Origin: 38-11 sp964539975
GTDB taxonomy: Bacteria > Bacillota > Clostridia > Tissierellales > Dethiosulfatibacteraceae
Assembly (NCBI GenBank): GCA_964539975.1
Contig: CAZIKK010000021.1
Span: 1 to 40,737 of the forward strand
Length of the DNA stretch: 40,737 bases
Direction: 5' to 3'
In this document: piece after piece, positions 1-8,419 of the stretch
How the letters are laid out: the number at the start of each line of letters is the position of its first letter
Numbering within the stretch: the first letter of the stretch is position 1
The notes under the pieces: generated by a model
Database searches by the model: none
What the model saw: only the letters and a program-made list of their open reading frames with translations
What the model was told of the DNA's origin: nothing
Program-made: the position numbers and the translations under genes

Positions 1-93
1 TTAAGCTATTCTATGAAAACATTGTGCTAATCTTTCATTTTTAGTTTACAGAGCCTTTTTGTTCTGTTTATTATTCTTCCATTAAGAATATAT

Positions 94-109
94 TGCAATA
101 TGCATGCCA
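94..109 (-). promoter_or_regulatory. Predicted sigma-54 promoter reading left, out of the window
   Basis: On the minus strand the sequence reads TGGCATGCATATTGCA. The -24 GG (108-107) and -12 GC (96-95) are separated by exactly 10 bases, as sigma-54 promoters require, and both TGGCA and TTGCA cores are intact. The start point would be near 83. No start codon with a ribosome site is visible between there and position 1, so the target gene begins outside the window. The tandem palindromes at 193-230 lie about 115-140 bp upstream, a normal enhancer distance. The motif is seen directly; its activity is inferred. Confidence 0.7.
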
Positions 110-192
110 GTTACAATGCAAGAATCTCATTTTCTCAAACCCTTTCTATTTCAACACCTCCCAGTGTTTGACACCTATTCTCAATTGTAATG

Positions 193-230
193 TGCCGAAT
201 TTTAGGCTTCTTAATGCCGAATTTTAGGCT
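193..230. promoter_or_regulatory. Tandem 16-bp palindromes, predicted enhancer sites
   Basis: TGCCGAATTTTAGGCT occurs twice, at 193-208 and 215-230, with starts 22 bp apart (two helical turns). Each is an imperfect palindrome with TGCC and GGC(A/T) ends. A third, more symmetrical copy is at 710-725, next to the activator gene. Position relative to the sigma-54 promoter at 94-109 suggests binding sites for the sigma-54 activator at 738-2126. The sites also abut the -35 region of the rightward promoter at 238-266, so they could control both directions. Confidence 0.6.
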
Positions 231-237
231 ATTTCTC

Positions 238-266
238 TTTAACTTAGATCACTTCTATGGTACACT
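238..266 (+). promoter_or_regulatory. Predicted sigma-A promoter of the DUF1934 gene
   Basis: TTTAAC (238-243) is followed after 17 bases by TACACT (261-266), with TGG just before the -10 as an extended -10 element. The start point would fall near 273, giving a very short leader before the ribosome site at 272-280. It sits immediately downstream of the palindrome pair at 193-230. Confidence 0.4.
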
Positions 267-285
267 AATGAAAAGGAGAGAAGCC

Positions 286-708
286 ATGCAAACAATCAAA
301 ATGAAAGTCACCGGCAGCCAACAAGTCGTCGGTCAAGAACCCATGGTCACAGAGTTGACCACCGAGGGGCTATTTTACACCGAAAACAATGCCTACTATT
401 TCCAGTATGATGAGTCTCCCCTTTCAGGAATGACTGGATCCACCACCCAACTCATTTCCAATGGGCACGAACGATTGGTTCTAAAACGCAAAGGTCCCCA
501 ATCTAGCACCATACTGGAATTTGAAGCCGGACAAAGTTTCACAGGATCCTATGATACTGCTTATGGTAGCTTCATCATATCTGTCAAAACCCTACAGGTA
601 GCTTCCGATTTTGACCAAAACGGAAGAGGTCGCATTTCATTAAAGTACCTAATGTCTCTTGGAAAAGAAGAAGAATCGATCAATCAGTTGGAAATACTCA
701 TTTTCTAA
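286..708 (+). CDS. DUF1934 family beta-barrel protein
   Basis: A 140-residue soluble protein that I recognise as DUF1934 (YwiB-like), a small calycin-type beta-barrel family of unknown role common in Firmicutes. The start at 286 is chosen because AAAAGGAGAG lies just upstream; an earlier in-frame ATG at 190 has no ribosome site and would run through the palindromic sites at 193-230. The protein has no signal peptide and no membrane segment, and its alternating polar and hydrophobic residues suit beta-strands. It precedes the sigma-54 activator by 29 bp and is probably co-transcribed with it. Family members are more often found near unrelated housekeeping genes, so the pairing need not be functional. 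Confidence 0.75.
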   Translation: MQTIKMKVTGSQQVVGQEPMVTELTTEGLFYTENNAYYFQYDESPLSGMTGSTTQLISNGHERLVLKRKGPQSSTILEFEAGQSFTGSYDTAYGSFIISVKTLQVASDFDQNGRGRISLKYLMSLGKEEESINQLEILIF

Positions 709-709
709 G

Positions 710-725
710 TGCCTAATTTTGGGCA
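710..725. promoter_or_regulatory. Third copy of the 16-bp palindrome, overlapping the activator leader
   Basis: TGCCTAATTTTGGGCA matches the pair at 193-230 and is the most symmetrical copy (TGCC at one end, GGCA at the other). It starts two bases after the DUF1934 stop codon, and its end touches the AGGAGG ribosome site of the activator gene. A protein bound here could block transcription or translation, so autoregulation by the downstream activator is the simplest inference. Confidence 0.5.
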
Positions 726-737
726 GGAGGCTATCGT

Positions 738-2126
738 ATGAACGAAAAATATTTTGATTCAATTCTACGCATGTTGGACTATATCGACGAGGGGATACAG
801 ATTATAGATGAAAAAGGTCGGATCATCTACTACAACAAATCTGCCCGAATAGTGGATAGCATCGAAGGAGAAACCGCATTAGGGCGTCACATTCTGGAAA
901 TTTATCCTTCTTTGTCTCATGAAACCAGTACCCTTCTTCAAGCTATGGAAACCCGTTCAACCATCCTTAATAAAGAACAAGTTTTCATCAACTATAAAGG
1001 TGATCGAATCTCCACCGTGAATTCATCTTTCCCCATCAAGGCGAACAACCGAATCATCGGAGCTGTTGAGGTGTCCAAAAATGTTACTCAAGTTCGTGAA
1101 TTATCCGAGCGCATTGTCCACCTGCAAAAGGAGCTGTACAAACCCAAATCCCATCACAAAGACATCACCACTGATGCCAAATATACCTTTGTAGACATCA
1201 TTGGCCAGTCCAAGGAGATGTTGAAACTGAAGACATTGGCTTTCAAAGCTTCCCAAACCGATTCTCCTGTCTTGATAGGTGGACGCACCGGAACAGGCAA
1301 AGAATTGTTTGTTCAAGCCATCCACAATGCCAGTTTCAGAAAAAACAAACCTTTTATCGCACAAAACTGTGCCGCATTGCCTGCCAATCTATTAGAGAGT
1401 ATCTTGTTTGGTTCCGTGAAGGGCAGTTTCACTGGTGCTGAAAATCGCCCCGGTTTGTTCGAGTTGGCCCATGGCGGCACGCTTTTTCTGGATGAAATCA
1501 ATTCTATGCCTCTAGAGTTGCAGGCCAAGCTTTTGCGCGCCCTGCAAAGTAATAATATCCGACGCGTCGGTGCATCCAGCACCATTGATGTAGACGTTCG
1601 AATCATTGCCGCATTCAATACCGATATCGACCAACTGTTGTCATCAGGACAACTTCGAAAAGACCTATTTTATCGATTAAATGTTATCTCTATCATCGTG
1701 CCAGAATTAAAAGAAAGACGTGAGGATATTCCTGTTCTGGTTGACTTTTTCATCGAAAAATACAATCACGAAAAGAACAAGTTCATCCAACGCCTTTCTG
1801 ACAACGTGATTAACCAATTCATGCAATACGACTGGCCTGGAAATGTGCGAGAATTACAGCATACCATTGAAGGAATTGCTAGCTTGTTTGATGTTGATAT
1901 CATCCGTGAGGAACACCTTCCTTTCCAATTCAAGACGCCCCAACCCTTAGAATCAGATCTTTCTTTAGCTATCAATGGTTCTTTAGGAGACATTCTCCAA
2001 CAAACAGAGTGCCAAGTGATTAGAAGTGCTTTGAAAAAAACAGACGGAAATATTTCTCAAACAGCCAAGCTATTGAAAATTCCCCGTCAAACCTTGCAAT
2101 ATAAAATTAAGAAACTAAATCTATGA
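738..2126 (+). CDS. RocR-like sigma-54 activator (PAS, AAA+, Fis-type HTH)
   Basis: A 462-residue enhancer-binding protein that would use ATP to open sigma-54 RNA polymerase complexes. Residues about 1-120 form a PAS sensor, followed by a short coiled linker. The AAA+ domain covers about 150-385, with Walker A GRTGTGKE (near 182), Walker B TLFLDEIN and the sigma-54 contact loop GSFTGA. A Fis-type helix-turn-helix ends the protein (ISQTAKLLKIPRQTLQYKIKKL). Two differences from the usual motifs are visible: Arg183 replaces the Glu of G-E-T-G-T-G-K, and Ser replaces the first Ala of GAFTGA. The start has AGGAGG eight bases upstream. It overlaps the convergent gene at 2121-4592 by 6 bp. Its likely target operon lies to the left of the window. 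The ligand is unknown. Confidence 0.88.
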   Translation: MNEKYFDSILRMLDYIDEGIQIIDEKGRIIYYNKSARIVDSIEGETALGRHILEIYPSLSHETSTLLQAMETRSTILNKEQVFINYKGDRISTVNSSFPIKANNRIIGAVEVSKNVTQVRELSERIVHLQKELYKPKSHHKDITTDAKYTFVDIIGQSKEMLKLKTLAFKASQTDSPVLIGGRTGTGKELFVQAIHNASFRKNKPFIAQNCAALPANLLESILFGSVKGSFTGAENRPGLFELAHGGTLFLDEINSMPLELQAKLLRALQSNNIRRVGASSTIDVDVRIIAAFNTDIDQLLSSGQLRKDLFYRLNVISIIVPELKERREDIPVLVDFFIEKYNHEKNKFIQRLSDNVINQFMQYDWPGNVRELQHTIEGIASLFDVDIIREEHLPFQFKTPQPLESDLSLAINGSLGDILQQTECQVIRSALKKTDGNISQTAKLLKIPRQTLQYKIKKLNL

Positions 2127-4592
2127 CTGCCTTTCCATTAATTTAATAAAAATATCCACTACCGTAGGGTCAAATTGGCTTCCTCGATTTCTTTTAATCT
2201 CTTCTATGGCTTCCTTTCGTGACATAGCCTTGTGGTAAATCCGGTTCTCTGTCATGGCGTCATAAGCATCCACCACAGCTAATATCCTAGCCAACAAAGG
2301 GATCTCTTCTCCTTTCAGTCCTCTTGGATAGCCTTTCCCATCCCACCGCTCGTGGTGGCTTAAGATGTATTCTCCCACAGATTCCAACTCACTGGATGCC
2401 ATAGCGATTCGATAGCCTATTTCTGGATGCTTCTTCATTTCCATCCATTCTTCATCTGTGAGTTTTTCAGTTTTGTTAAGAATTCGGTTATCGATTCCGA
2501 TTTTCCCCAAATCATGCAAAGTTGAAAACAAGGCCAACTCATCCAGTTCCTTGTCTACCAAACCCAATTTTTCTCCGATTTTCTTGGTGTAAACCGCTAT
2601 ACGGTCCGCATGGGCTTCTGTCTCTTGACTCCGTTCAAACATGGTCGCCTTGATAGAGGCCACGATACTGCTATGGGAGCTTTTGTGCTCAAATAGTTTC
2701 CGTTTATACATCTGATCTTCCGCTGATTTGATCGTGTCTCCCAAAAATTCTTTAGCATGGTGCTTGGTGTCATGTCCAATCGATATGTTCAGATGAAAAG
2801 CTTCATTCTGGTTGTTTTCATTGGTTTTGTCTATGGTTTTCCCAATCTCGCTCATCAATTGGTGTGTCGCATGGTCATCCGTATTTGGTAAAATCAATGT
2901 GAATTCATCCCCACCCGTTCTAAATAAAAGATCGGTTTCACGACAACAACTCCTGAATACATCTGCCGCCTTCCGGATCAACTCATCTCCTTGATCATGC
3001 CCAAAAGCATCGTTGATTAATTTCAGCCCATTAATATCGCCAATGATGATGGATATGGGAAGATTTTGAGGCGTGTCAATTTGAGGCCTTACTTCCTCCA
3101 AATACCGTCTGTTAAAAAAGCCTGTTAGAAAATCATGCTCGCTAAGGTATTGGATCTCCCGCTCTTTTTGTTTGATGTCAGTTATATCGATAATCAAACC
3201 TTCTAAAGCTTCCACATTTCCTTGCTCATCAAAAATGGGCTGTCCTTGTTCAAGAACCCATTTTACTTGCTGATCCGCTGTGATCAACTCGTATTCTAAC
3301 CGAACCTTTTCCTGATTGGCAGCTGCTTTTTTCCATACTTGTAAAATAGGCTGACGATAAGATTCCTCAATCATGTCATTAAAGGTAATATCGCGATTTA
3401 ATAGCAAACTCTCAGGTTTGTAACCTGTCAGTTCGTAACATCCTTCTGAGACAAACAACATGGTATAATCTTCATCAAACAGACAGCGATAAGCCATCCC
3501 CGGGAGGTTTGAAAGAATAACCGCCTTACTTCTTTCACTTTCCTTTAACCTTGACTGAGCTTCTACACGTTGAGTGATGTCTTGTATCAGACATAAATAA
3601 TGCCGCTTTGCCTCTGTTTTAATCTCAATGTTGGCAATGGTCATATCTACCCAGACTGTTTTGCCATCTGGTTGTATGTACCGTTTTTCAAGTTTGAACC
3701 CTCCAATCTTCTCCTCAAGAAATTGATTAAACAACAACTGATCTTGTAGAATATCTTCTGGATGAGTGTATGCTTCCCAAGGCATTTGTTCCATATCCTG
3801 AATTGATCTTCCTGTGATCCTTAAAAATTCAGGGTTAAAACTTCTTTTTCTAGACACTTTTCCAGAAAAATCGGACACCTCGTTTATAGAAATACCAATA
3901 GGCACTTGCTCAAAAACCGTCTTGAATAGTTGGGCGTTCTTCTCTATTTCGTGATTTTTGACCAATATGCTATGACCTGCCAACCACAAAATGCCAATCA
4001 CGAATGAGATAACAATGGCTAAGTTGGTATGGACATAGGCATGCTGGAACCAGACGTCTTTAGGATAATCTATGGCAAAGGCTGCCAAGGCTTGTCCTGT
4101 TTCAGGCTCCAAAACTGGTGTGATCACCGTGATCCATTCTCCCCATCGATCTTCTACCACTTCTGTAATAAGGGTTTCTTTCTCTTGGAACACCTGAAAA
4201 AATTCATCCGCTGCCTCATCGTACACATCCCCTGGGAGAGAAAGATTTTCTGATGCCACATCCTCCGAGTCCACCAATATAACCACTTGGTCTTCAACCA
4301 ATGCAAACAAATAGGCAAACCTAAGATCCGTATTGATAACGATCATCTCTTCCAATCTTCGTTTTAATTGATGGTATTCCGGCTTGTCCAAATCATGGAT
4401 GTTTCCTTCCAGCGCACGCAAAGCTATCTTGTCAATGGCCATTTCTCCTGTCTGGACCTGGCCTGTGCCACGGATAGCCATTTCTTCAAGAGAACTTATC
4501 CAAGTGTATCTTGCATAAGCAAATCCTACCATTCCGATAATCACAAGACCAATAAACAAAATCTTCAACAAATGATCCTTTTGTTTTCCCAT
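2121..4592 (-). CDS. Membrane PAS-PAS-GGDEF-HD-GYP c-di-GMP enzyme
   Basis: An 823-residue signalling protein. Order: membrane helix (about 10-27), extracellular sensor region (28-185), second membrane helix (about 190-211), two PAS domains (about 225-470), GGDEF diguanylate cyclase (about 480-630) and HD-GYP phosphodiesterase (about 640-820). The cyclase motif GGDEF is intact and is preceded five residues earlier by RETD, a match to the RxxD inhibitory site. The HD-GYP domain has LHDLGK and HHERWDGKGYP, also intact. Both making and breaking c-di-GMP are therefore possible, and the balance cannot be read from sequence. The start has a GGGGGAT ribosome site. It probably has its own promoter at 4622-4650 and overlaps the convergent activator gene by 6 bp. 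Confidence 0.9.
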   Translation of the reverse strand: MGKQKDHLLKILFIGLVIIGMVGFAYARYTWISSLEEMAIRGTGQVQTGEMAIDKIALRALEGNIHDLDKPEYHQLKRRLEEMIVINTDLRFAYLFALVEDQVVILVDSEDVASENLSLPGDVYDEAADEFFQVFQEKETLITEVVEDRWGEWITVITPVLEPETGQALAAFAIDYPKDVWFQHAYVHTNLAIVISFVIGILWLAGHSILVKNHEIEKNAQLFKTVFEQVPIGISINEVSDFSGKVSRKRSFNPEFLRITGRSIQDMEQMPWEAYTHPEDILQDQLLFNQFLEEKIGGFKLEKRYIQPDGKTVWVDMTIANIEIKTEAKRHYLCLIQDITQRVEAQSRLKESERSKAVILSNLPGMAYRCLFDEDYTMLFVSEGCYELTGYKPESLLLNRDITFNDMIEESYRQPILQVWKKAAANQEKVRLEYELITADQQVKWVLEQGQPIFDEQGNVEALEGLIIDITDIKQKEREIQYLSEHDFLTGFFNRRYLEEVRPQIDTPQNLPISIIIGDINGLKLINDAFGHDQGDELIRKAADVFRSCCRETDLLFRTGGDEFTLILPNTDDHATHQLMSEIGKTIDKTNENNQNEAFHLNISIGHDTKHHAKEFLGDTIKSAEDQMYKRKLFEHKSSHSSIVASIKATMFERSQETEAHADRIAVYTKKIGEKLGLVDKELDELALFSTLHDLGKIGIDNRILNKTEKLTDEEWMEMKKHPEIGYRIAMASSELESVGEYILSHHERWDGKGYPRGLKGEEIPLLARILAVVDAYDAMTENRIYHKAMSRKEAIEEIKRNRGSQFDPTVVDIFIKLMERQS

Positions 4593-4621
4593 ATATCCCC
4601 CGGTTGATTAGTTCTTCTTCT

Positions 4622-4650
4622 ATTTTATGGTGAATTGAAATCTTGGTCAA
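4622..4650 (-). promoter_or_regulatory. Predicted sigma-A promoter of the GGDEF/HD-GYP gene
   Basis: On the minus strand TTGACC (4650-4645) is followed after exactly 17 bases by TAAAAT (4627-4622). It sits 30 bp upstream of the start codon at 4592 and downstream of the terminator at 4694-4735, so the gene is an independent unit. Confidence 0.6.
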
Positions 4651-4693
4651 GTCTTTTGCGTGGTGAAGGATCATCTGCTAATAATAGGTTTGA

Positions 4694-4735
4694 AAAACAA
4701 AAGAAAAGCCCTTTATAGCGCTTTTCTTTTGTTTT
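4694..4735. terminator. Strong bidirectional terminator after the peptide operon
   Basis: Perfect 16-base arms, AAAACAAAAGAAAAGC (4694-4709) and its complement (4720-4735), enclose a 10-base loop. The A-rich and T-rich ends serve as U-tracts in either direction. It ends the leftward peptide operon whose last stop codon is at 4748. Confidence 0.8.
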
Positions 4736-4747
4736 ATTTTATCATTT

Positions 4748-6403
4748 TCAATCAAACTGCATCAAACTTGGAAATCCTGTGAGTATTCTCTGTCTATTGC
4801 TGGCGTCCATTCTAAGAAATTTGTTTAAGGAGTTCATGCTTATTCTACCGGCCGAAAACAGGAGTTCGGTGTATTCTTTTTCCTCAAATCCAAGTTCTTT
4901 TTCCCACTCATCTATTTTTTTGAACCCATAGTAATAGGATGTGAAATAACCTTCCATTAATTCTTGTGCTTTGACCTGTCCTCTTGATGTTTTTACATCA
5001 AACCCTAACTCGTCCATGTAGAGTTTCACTACATCATCGATGGGGTTCCCAAAATACCTTAACATGAGGTCCGCTTTAATTCTCACGGCGGTATGGTGTC
5101 TTCTATAAGCCACAAACAACGGATAAAACTGGTCTTCTTCGAAGATAAATTCGAATACTTTTTCTGATCTATGAGGCGTGCCTTCTGTGATGGGTGTGGA
5201 TCGCGATCCAATTTTCATCGTCTCGGGTATAGGATCCAGTGTCGTTCGCACAAATTGAACATGGTGCCCCGGATAAGCTTCATGAACCGTGTTCATCTTG
5301 ATCCATCCATCCGTGACCGCTTTGTGGTTAAAGTTGTTTAAGAACATGTTACCTTTCAAGGGTCTTGCCTTAAAGCAACCTCCAAAGTAGCCTCCCCAAG
5401 GATAGGAGTTTCTCAAATTATACGGGATATCCATAAGGTTGCAGGAATCGTCTTCTGGAAGCCATACATGCTCTTTGCATCCTTCTTTAGACCTTCTAAG
5501 ATAGTCTCTTCCTCTGTCAAGCATGTCTTCTGGTGTGTCACAAGGCCCTGCATATTTATTTAAAATATGTGTGATGTCTTCCATTCTTTTGGGTGCAGGA
5601 TCTGGAATCTTCAGATTGTTCGCGATTCTAAACACGGATTCTCTGGTCTTTTGAATTTCTTCTTCGTGCCACCGAAGCAATTCGTCAAGATCAACTCCCA
5701 CAACCTTGTTCAATAAATCTCTGTAGTAGCTTTCTTCAAATACAACGATTTCGCTTCCTGGTTTCTGTATGTCCTGTTTCTTTTCATCAATGACTTGCTT
5801 GGTTTGCTTGACCCATTTTTTCATTTTGTCTGATAAACCGTTGATGGCTTTCGTCATCTCTTCTATCATTTTGTCGCTCAACTCGGGAAAGTATCTATCC
5901 AGGTGCTTGGTTTCATATTCCATCGTTTCAATAAATAAATTGCAATTGCTGATTGTTTCCCATAAGTAATTGAGTGAGACTTTGTCCAACCAATCTTCTA
6001 TGCTTTTCCAAATAGCATCTGCTTGGCTATATTTTTTTATAAGTATTTCGGCTTTTTCCACATCTTTTCTTGAGTCTTTTCGTGCTAGAGCAGTAAAAGT
6101 GTACAAGAAAATATTGATATGTCTGGAGGGTCGTTTGTAAATATTTTGTATCTCCAGCTGTTGGTCGTCCAAAAAATCAAGAAAGTGATTTTTTAAAAAC
6201 GCATATACATCATCAGGTTCTGATAGGACTTTCGCCTTTTCCCTAATGTTTTCCAGTTTGGTGTTCAGTTTTTCTTTTTCTTCCACATTTGGTATGAGTA
6301 GGTCCGTCTCGTAGTTCCTGTTGTTTTTGATCCTATCTGACAACAAAGCGCATTCTTCATCAATCTTCCTGTAATCATAAGTCAATTCTTTTTGATGGCT
6401 CAT
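4748..6403 (-). CDS. DUF885 family putative metallopeptidase
   Basis: A 551-residue protein that I recognise as DUF885, a family of putative zinc peptidases. The family signature HExxPGHH is present as HEAYPGHH, and the protein lacks a signal peptide, so it should act in the cytoplasm. In other members a glutamate-bearing EGWAxYxE-type segment follows about 25 residues later; here the matching stretch reads EGTPHRSE, which keeps both glutamates but loses the Trp. As the last gene of the peptide operon it plausibly hydrolyses imported peptides. Substrate is unknown. The start has AAGGAGAG seven bases upstream. A terminator follows the stop codon. Confidence 0.8.
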   Translation of the reverse strand: MSHQKELTYDYRKIDEECALLSDRIKNNRNYETDLLIPNVEEKEKLNTKLENIREKAKVLSEPDDVYAFLKNHFLDFLDDQQLEIQNIYKRPSRHINIFLYTFTALARKDSRKDVEKAEILIKKYSQADAIWKSIEDWLDKVSLNYLWETISNCNLFIETMEYETKHLDRYFPELSDKMIEEMTKAINGLSDKMKKWVKQTKQVIDEKKQDIQKPGSEIVVFEESYYRDLLNKVVGVDLDELLRWHEEEIQKTRESVFRIANNLKIPDPAPKRMEDITHILNKYAGPCDTPEDMLDRGRDYLRRSKEGCKEHVWLPEDDSCNLMDIPYNLRNSYPWGGYFGGCFKARPLKGNMFLNNFNHKAVTDGWIKMNTVHEAYPGHHVQFVRTTLDPIPETMKIGSRSTPITEGTPHRSEKVFEFIFEEDQFYPLFVAYRRHHTAVRIKADLMLRYFGNPIDDVVKLYMDELGFDVKTSRGQVKAQELMEGYFTSYYYGFKKIDEWEKELGFEEKEYTELLFSAGRISMNSLNKFLRMDASNRQRILTGFPSLMQFD

Positions 6404-6464
6404 TCTTCTCTCCTTATTTTACGTGTTGGATTTTTTTGCTTTGCTCCTCTTGGTAAAAACAGTT

Positions 6465-7418
6465 TTATTCATACAGGGTGCAGGCTACTGTGTGCTCTTT
6501 TCCTACAGTTGTGAATTCCAAATCTCGTTCTGTGCATTTTTTCATTGCTTGCGGACATCTATTGGCAAATCTGCATCCAGGCTTTGGATTAACTGGGTTG
6601 GACACTTCCCCTTTTATGATTTCTCTCTCAGCATTTCTTCCTGATAGATTCGGGGTTGGTATGGCGTCCAGCAATGCTCTGGTATAAGGATGCATCGGGT
6701 TTTCAAAAAGCTGTTCTGACGGTGCTTTTTCAACGCACTTACCCATGTACATAACCATGATCTCATTACTGATATGTTTGACCACACTCAAATCATGTGT
6801 GATGAACATGTAAGTTAGATCTCTACTGTCTTGCAAATCCATCATTAGATTCAGTATCTGTGCTTGGATTGACACGTCAAGAGCAGATACTGGCTCATCA
6901 CAAACAATGAATTTTGGATCCAATGCCAAAGCTCTGGCTACCCCTATTCTTTGTCTTCTGCCACCATCTAATTCGTGGGGATACGTGTTGATCAATCGTC
7001 TCGCTAATCCAACAGTATCCATCAACTCCATGACTTTTTCTTCCATTTCTCTACGATCTACAATGGTTTTACATACTTTTATCGGCTCAGTGATAATCTC
7101 ACTTATTGTCATTCTTGGGTTGAGAGAAGAGTACGGATCTTGAAAGATGATTTGCATTTCTTTTCTCATCTCAATCATTTTTCTTCTGTTGTAATCGACT
7201 ATGTTTTTGCCTTCAAATAGGACTTCTCCCTCGGTAGGTTCCATTAATCTTAATATCGTTCTACCCAATGTTGATTTCCCACAACCAGATTCACCCACAA
7301 CGCCAAGTGTCTGTCCTCTTTTGATAGATACATTGATATCATCAACGGCATGTAGATTACCACTTTTCGTTTTGAAATATTTCTTAAGAGATTTCGTCTC
7401 AACAAGTGTTGTGCTCAT
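6465..7418 (-). CDS. Peptide ABC transporter ATPase, OppF/DppF type
   Basis: A 317-residue ATP-binding subunit for an oligopeptide or dipeptide importer. Walker A is GESGCGKST, Walker B is FIVCDEP and the H-loop is ITHDLS. The C-terminal extension contains the cysteine-rich segment typical of Opp/Dpp ATPases (CRFANRCPQAMKKC), which often holds an iron-sulphur cluster. The ABC signature reads LDGGRRQR instead of the common LSGGQRQR; I recall this as a recurring variant of Dpp-type ATPases rather than damage. It is cotranscribed with its partner ATPase and the permeases. Motifs do not separate peptide from nickel or other substrates, but the two peptidase genes in the operon favour peptides. 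Confidence 0.9.
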   Translation of the reverse strand: MSTTLVETKSLKKYFKTKSGNLHAVDDINVSIKRGQTLGVVGESGCGKSTLGRTILRLMEPTEGEVLFEGKNIVDYNRRKMIEMRKEMQIIFQDPYSSLNPRMTISEIITEPIKVCKTIVDRREMEEKVMELMDTVGLARRLINTYPHELDGGRRQRIGVARALALDPKFIVCDEPVSALDVSIQAQILNLMMDLQDSRDLTYMFITHDLSVVKHISNEIMVMYMGKCVEKAPSEQLFENPMHPYTRALLDAIPTPNLSGRNAEREIIKGEVSNPVNPKPGCRFANRCPQAMKKCTERDLEFTTVGKEHTVACTLYE

Positions 7419-7437
7419 TAGTCTCTCCCTTCATTTT

Positions 7438-8406
7438 TCAATTATTTTTAAACAGATGACATTTGATTGAATGATTGCCAAACGATATATTCTCCGGTTG
7501 CACTAGACTGCAAATGTCCAATCGTTTGGGACATCTTGGGCTGAAGGAACATCCTTTCGCTATTTCTGTGGGATCCGGCATAAGGCCTGGAATTGGATTG
7601 AGTCTTTTTGTCTTTTTATTTAGATCGGGAATTGATCCAAACAATCCTTCTGTATAGGGGTGATGCTTAGGATCTTCGAAAATATCTTCTACCATCCCTA
7701 TCTCCACTATTTCTCCCGCGTACATAATTGCCACTCGGTCACACATTTCCGCAACAACACCCATATCATGGGTGATAAGAACCATTGCCGTGTTAAGTCT
7801 AGACTTTAGTGATTTCATCATTTCCAACACTTGTGCCTGAATCGTCACATCAAGGGCTGTGGTTGGTTCGTCTGCAAGCAACAATTTTGGTTCACAAGCA
7901 AGTGCAATCGCTATGATCACCCTTTGTTTCATGCCACCTGAAAATTGGTGGGGATAATCTGTCTTTCTCTTTGGCGGAATTCCTACTAATTGAAGGATCT
8001 CATCTACTCTTGCATTCAGTTTTTCTCTAGAGTCATTTTTATGGATTGCAAGCACCTCATATATTTGATCTCCTACTGTCAGAACTGGATTCAAGCTTGT
8101 CATAGGATCCTGAAAGATCATTGAGACCACATTTCCTCTGATGCTTCGCATGTCTCCCTCTCCAGCTTTGATGATATCAAGCCCATCAAGGTTGATGCTC
8201 CCTTTTTTGATTGACCCAATTTTTTCTGGTAGAAGTTTCATAATGCTTAGTGCCGCTGTGGTTTTCCCTGCTCCTGTTTCACCAACCAGACCTAGTGTTT
8301 CACCTTCTTCGACTTCAATATCTAACCCATTGACTGCGTATACGGTTGCTTCGTCGGTCTCGTACTCAACGTAAAGGTCTTTGATTGTAAGTATTTTTTC
8401 GGGCAT
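7438..8406 (-). CDS. Peptide ABC transporter ATPase, OppD/DppD type
   Basis: A 322-residue ATP-binding subunit that would pair with the product of 6465-7418 beneath the two permeases. Walker A is GETGAGKTT, the signature is FSGGMKQR, Walker B is LLLADEPT and the H-loop is ITHDMG. The C-terminal segment CSFSPRCPKRLDIC matches the cysteine cluster of Opp/Dpp ATPases. The start has AGGAG six bases upstream. It begins 13 bp after the DppC-like permease gene, so translation is probably coupled. Confidence 0.92.
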   Translation of the reverse strand: MPEKILTIKDLYVEYETDEATVYAVNGLDIEVEEGETLGLVGETGAGKTTAALSIMKLLPEKIGSIKKGSINLDGLDIIKAGEGDMRSIRGNVVSMIFQDPMTSLNPVLTVGDQIYEVLAIHKNDSREKLNARVDEILQLVGIPPKRKTDYPHQFSGGMKQRVIIAIALACEPKLLLADEPTTALDVTIQAQVLEMMKSLKSRLNTAMVLITHDMGVVAEMCDRVAIMYAGEIVEIGMVEDIFEDPKHHPYTEGLFGSIPDLNKKTKRLNPIPGLMPDPTEIAKGCSFSPRCPKRLDICSLVQPENISFGNHSIKCHLFKNN

Positions 8407-8419
8407 ATTATACTCCTGA

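Noticed and set aside
193..230. Start of a repeat array such as CRISPR
   Set aside because: Only two copies, 16 bp each with a 6-bp gap; the spacing and a third distant copy fit operator sites.
6465..7418. Calling the LDGGRRQR signature a disabling mutation
   Set aside because: Walker A, Walker B and H-loop are intact, and I recall this signature as recurring in Dpp-type ATPases.
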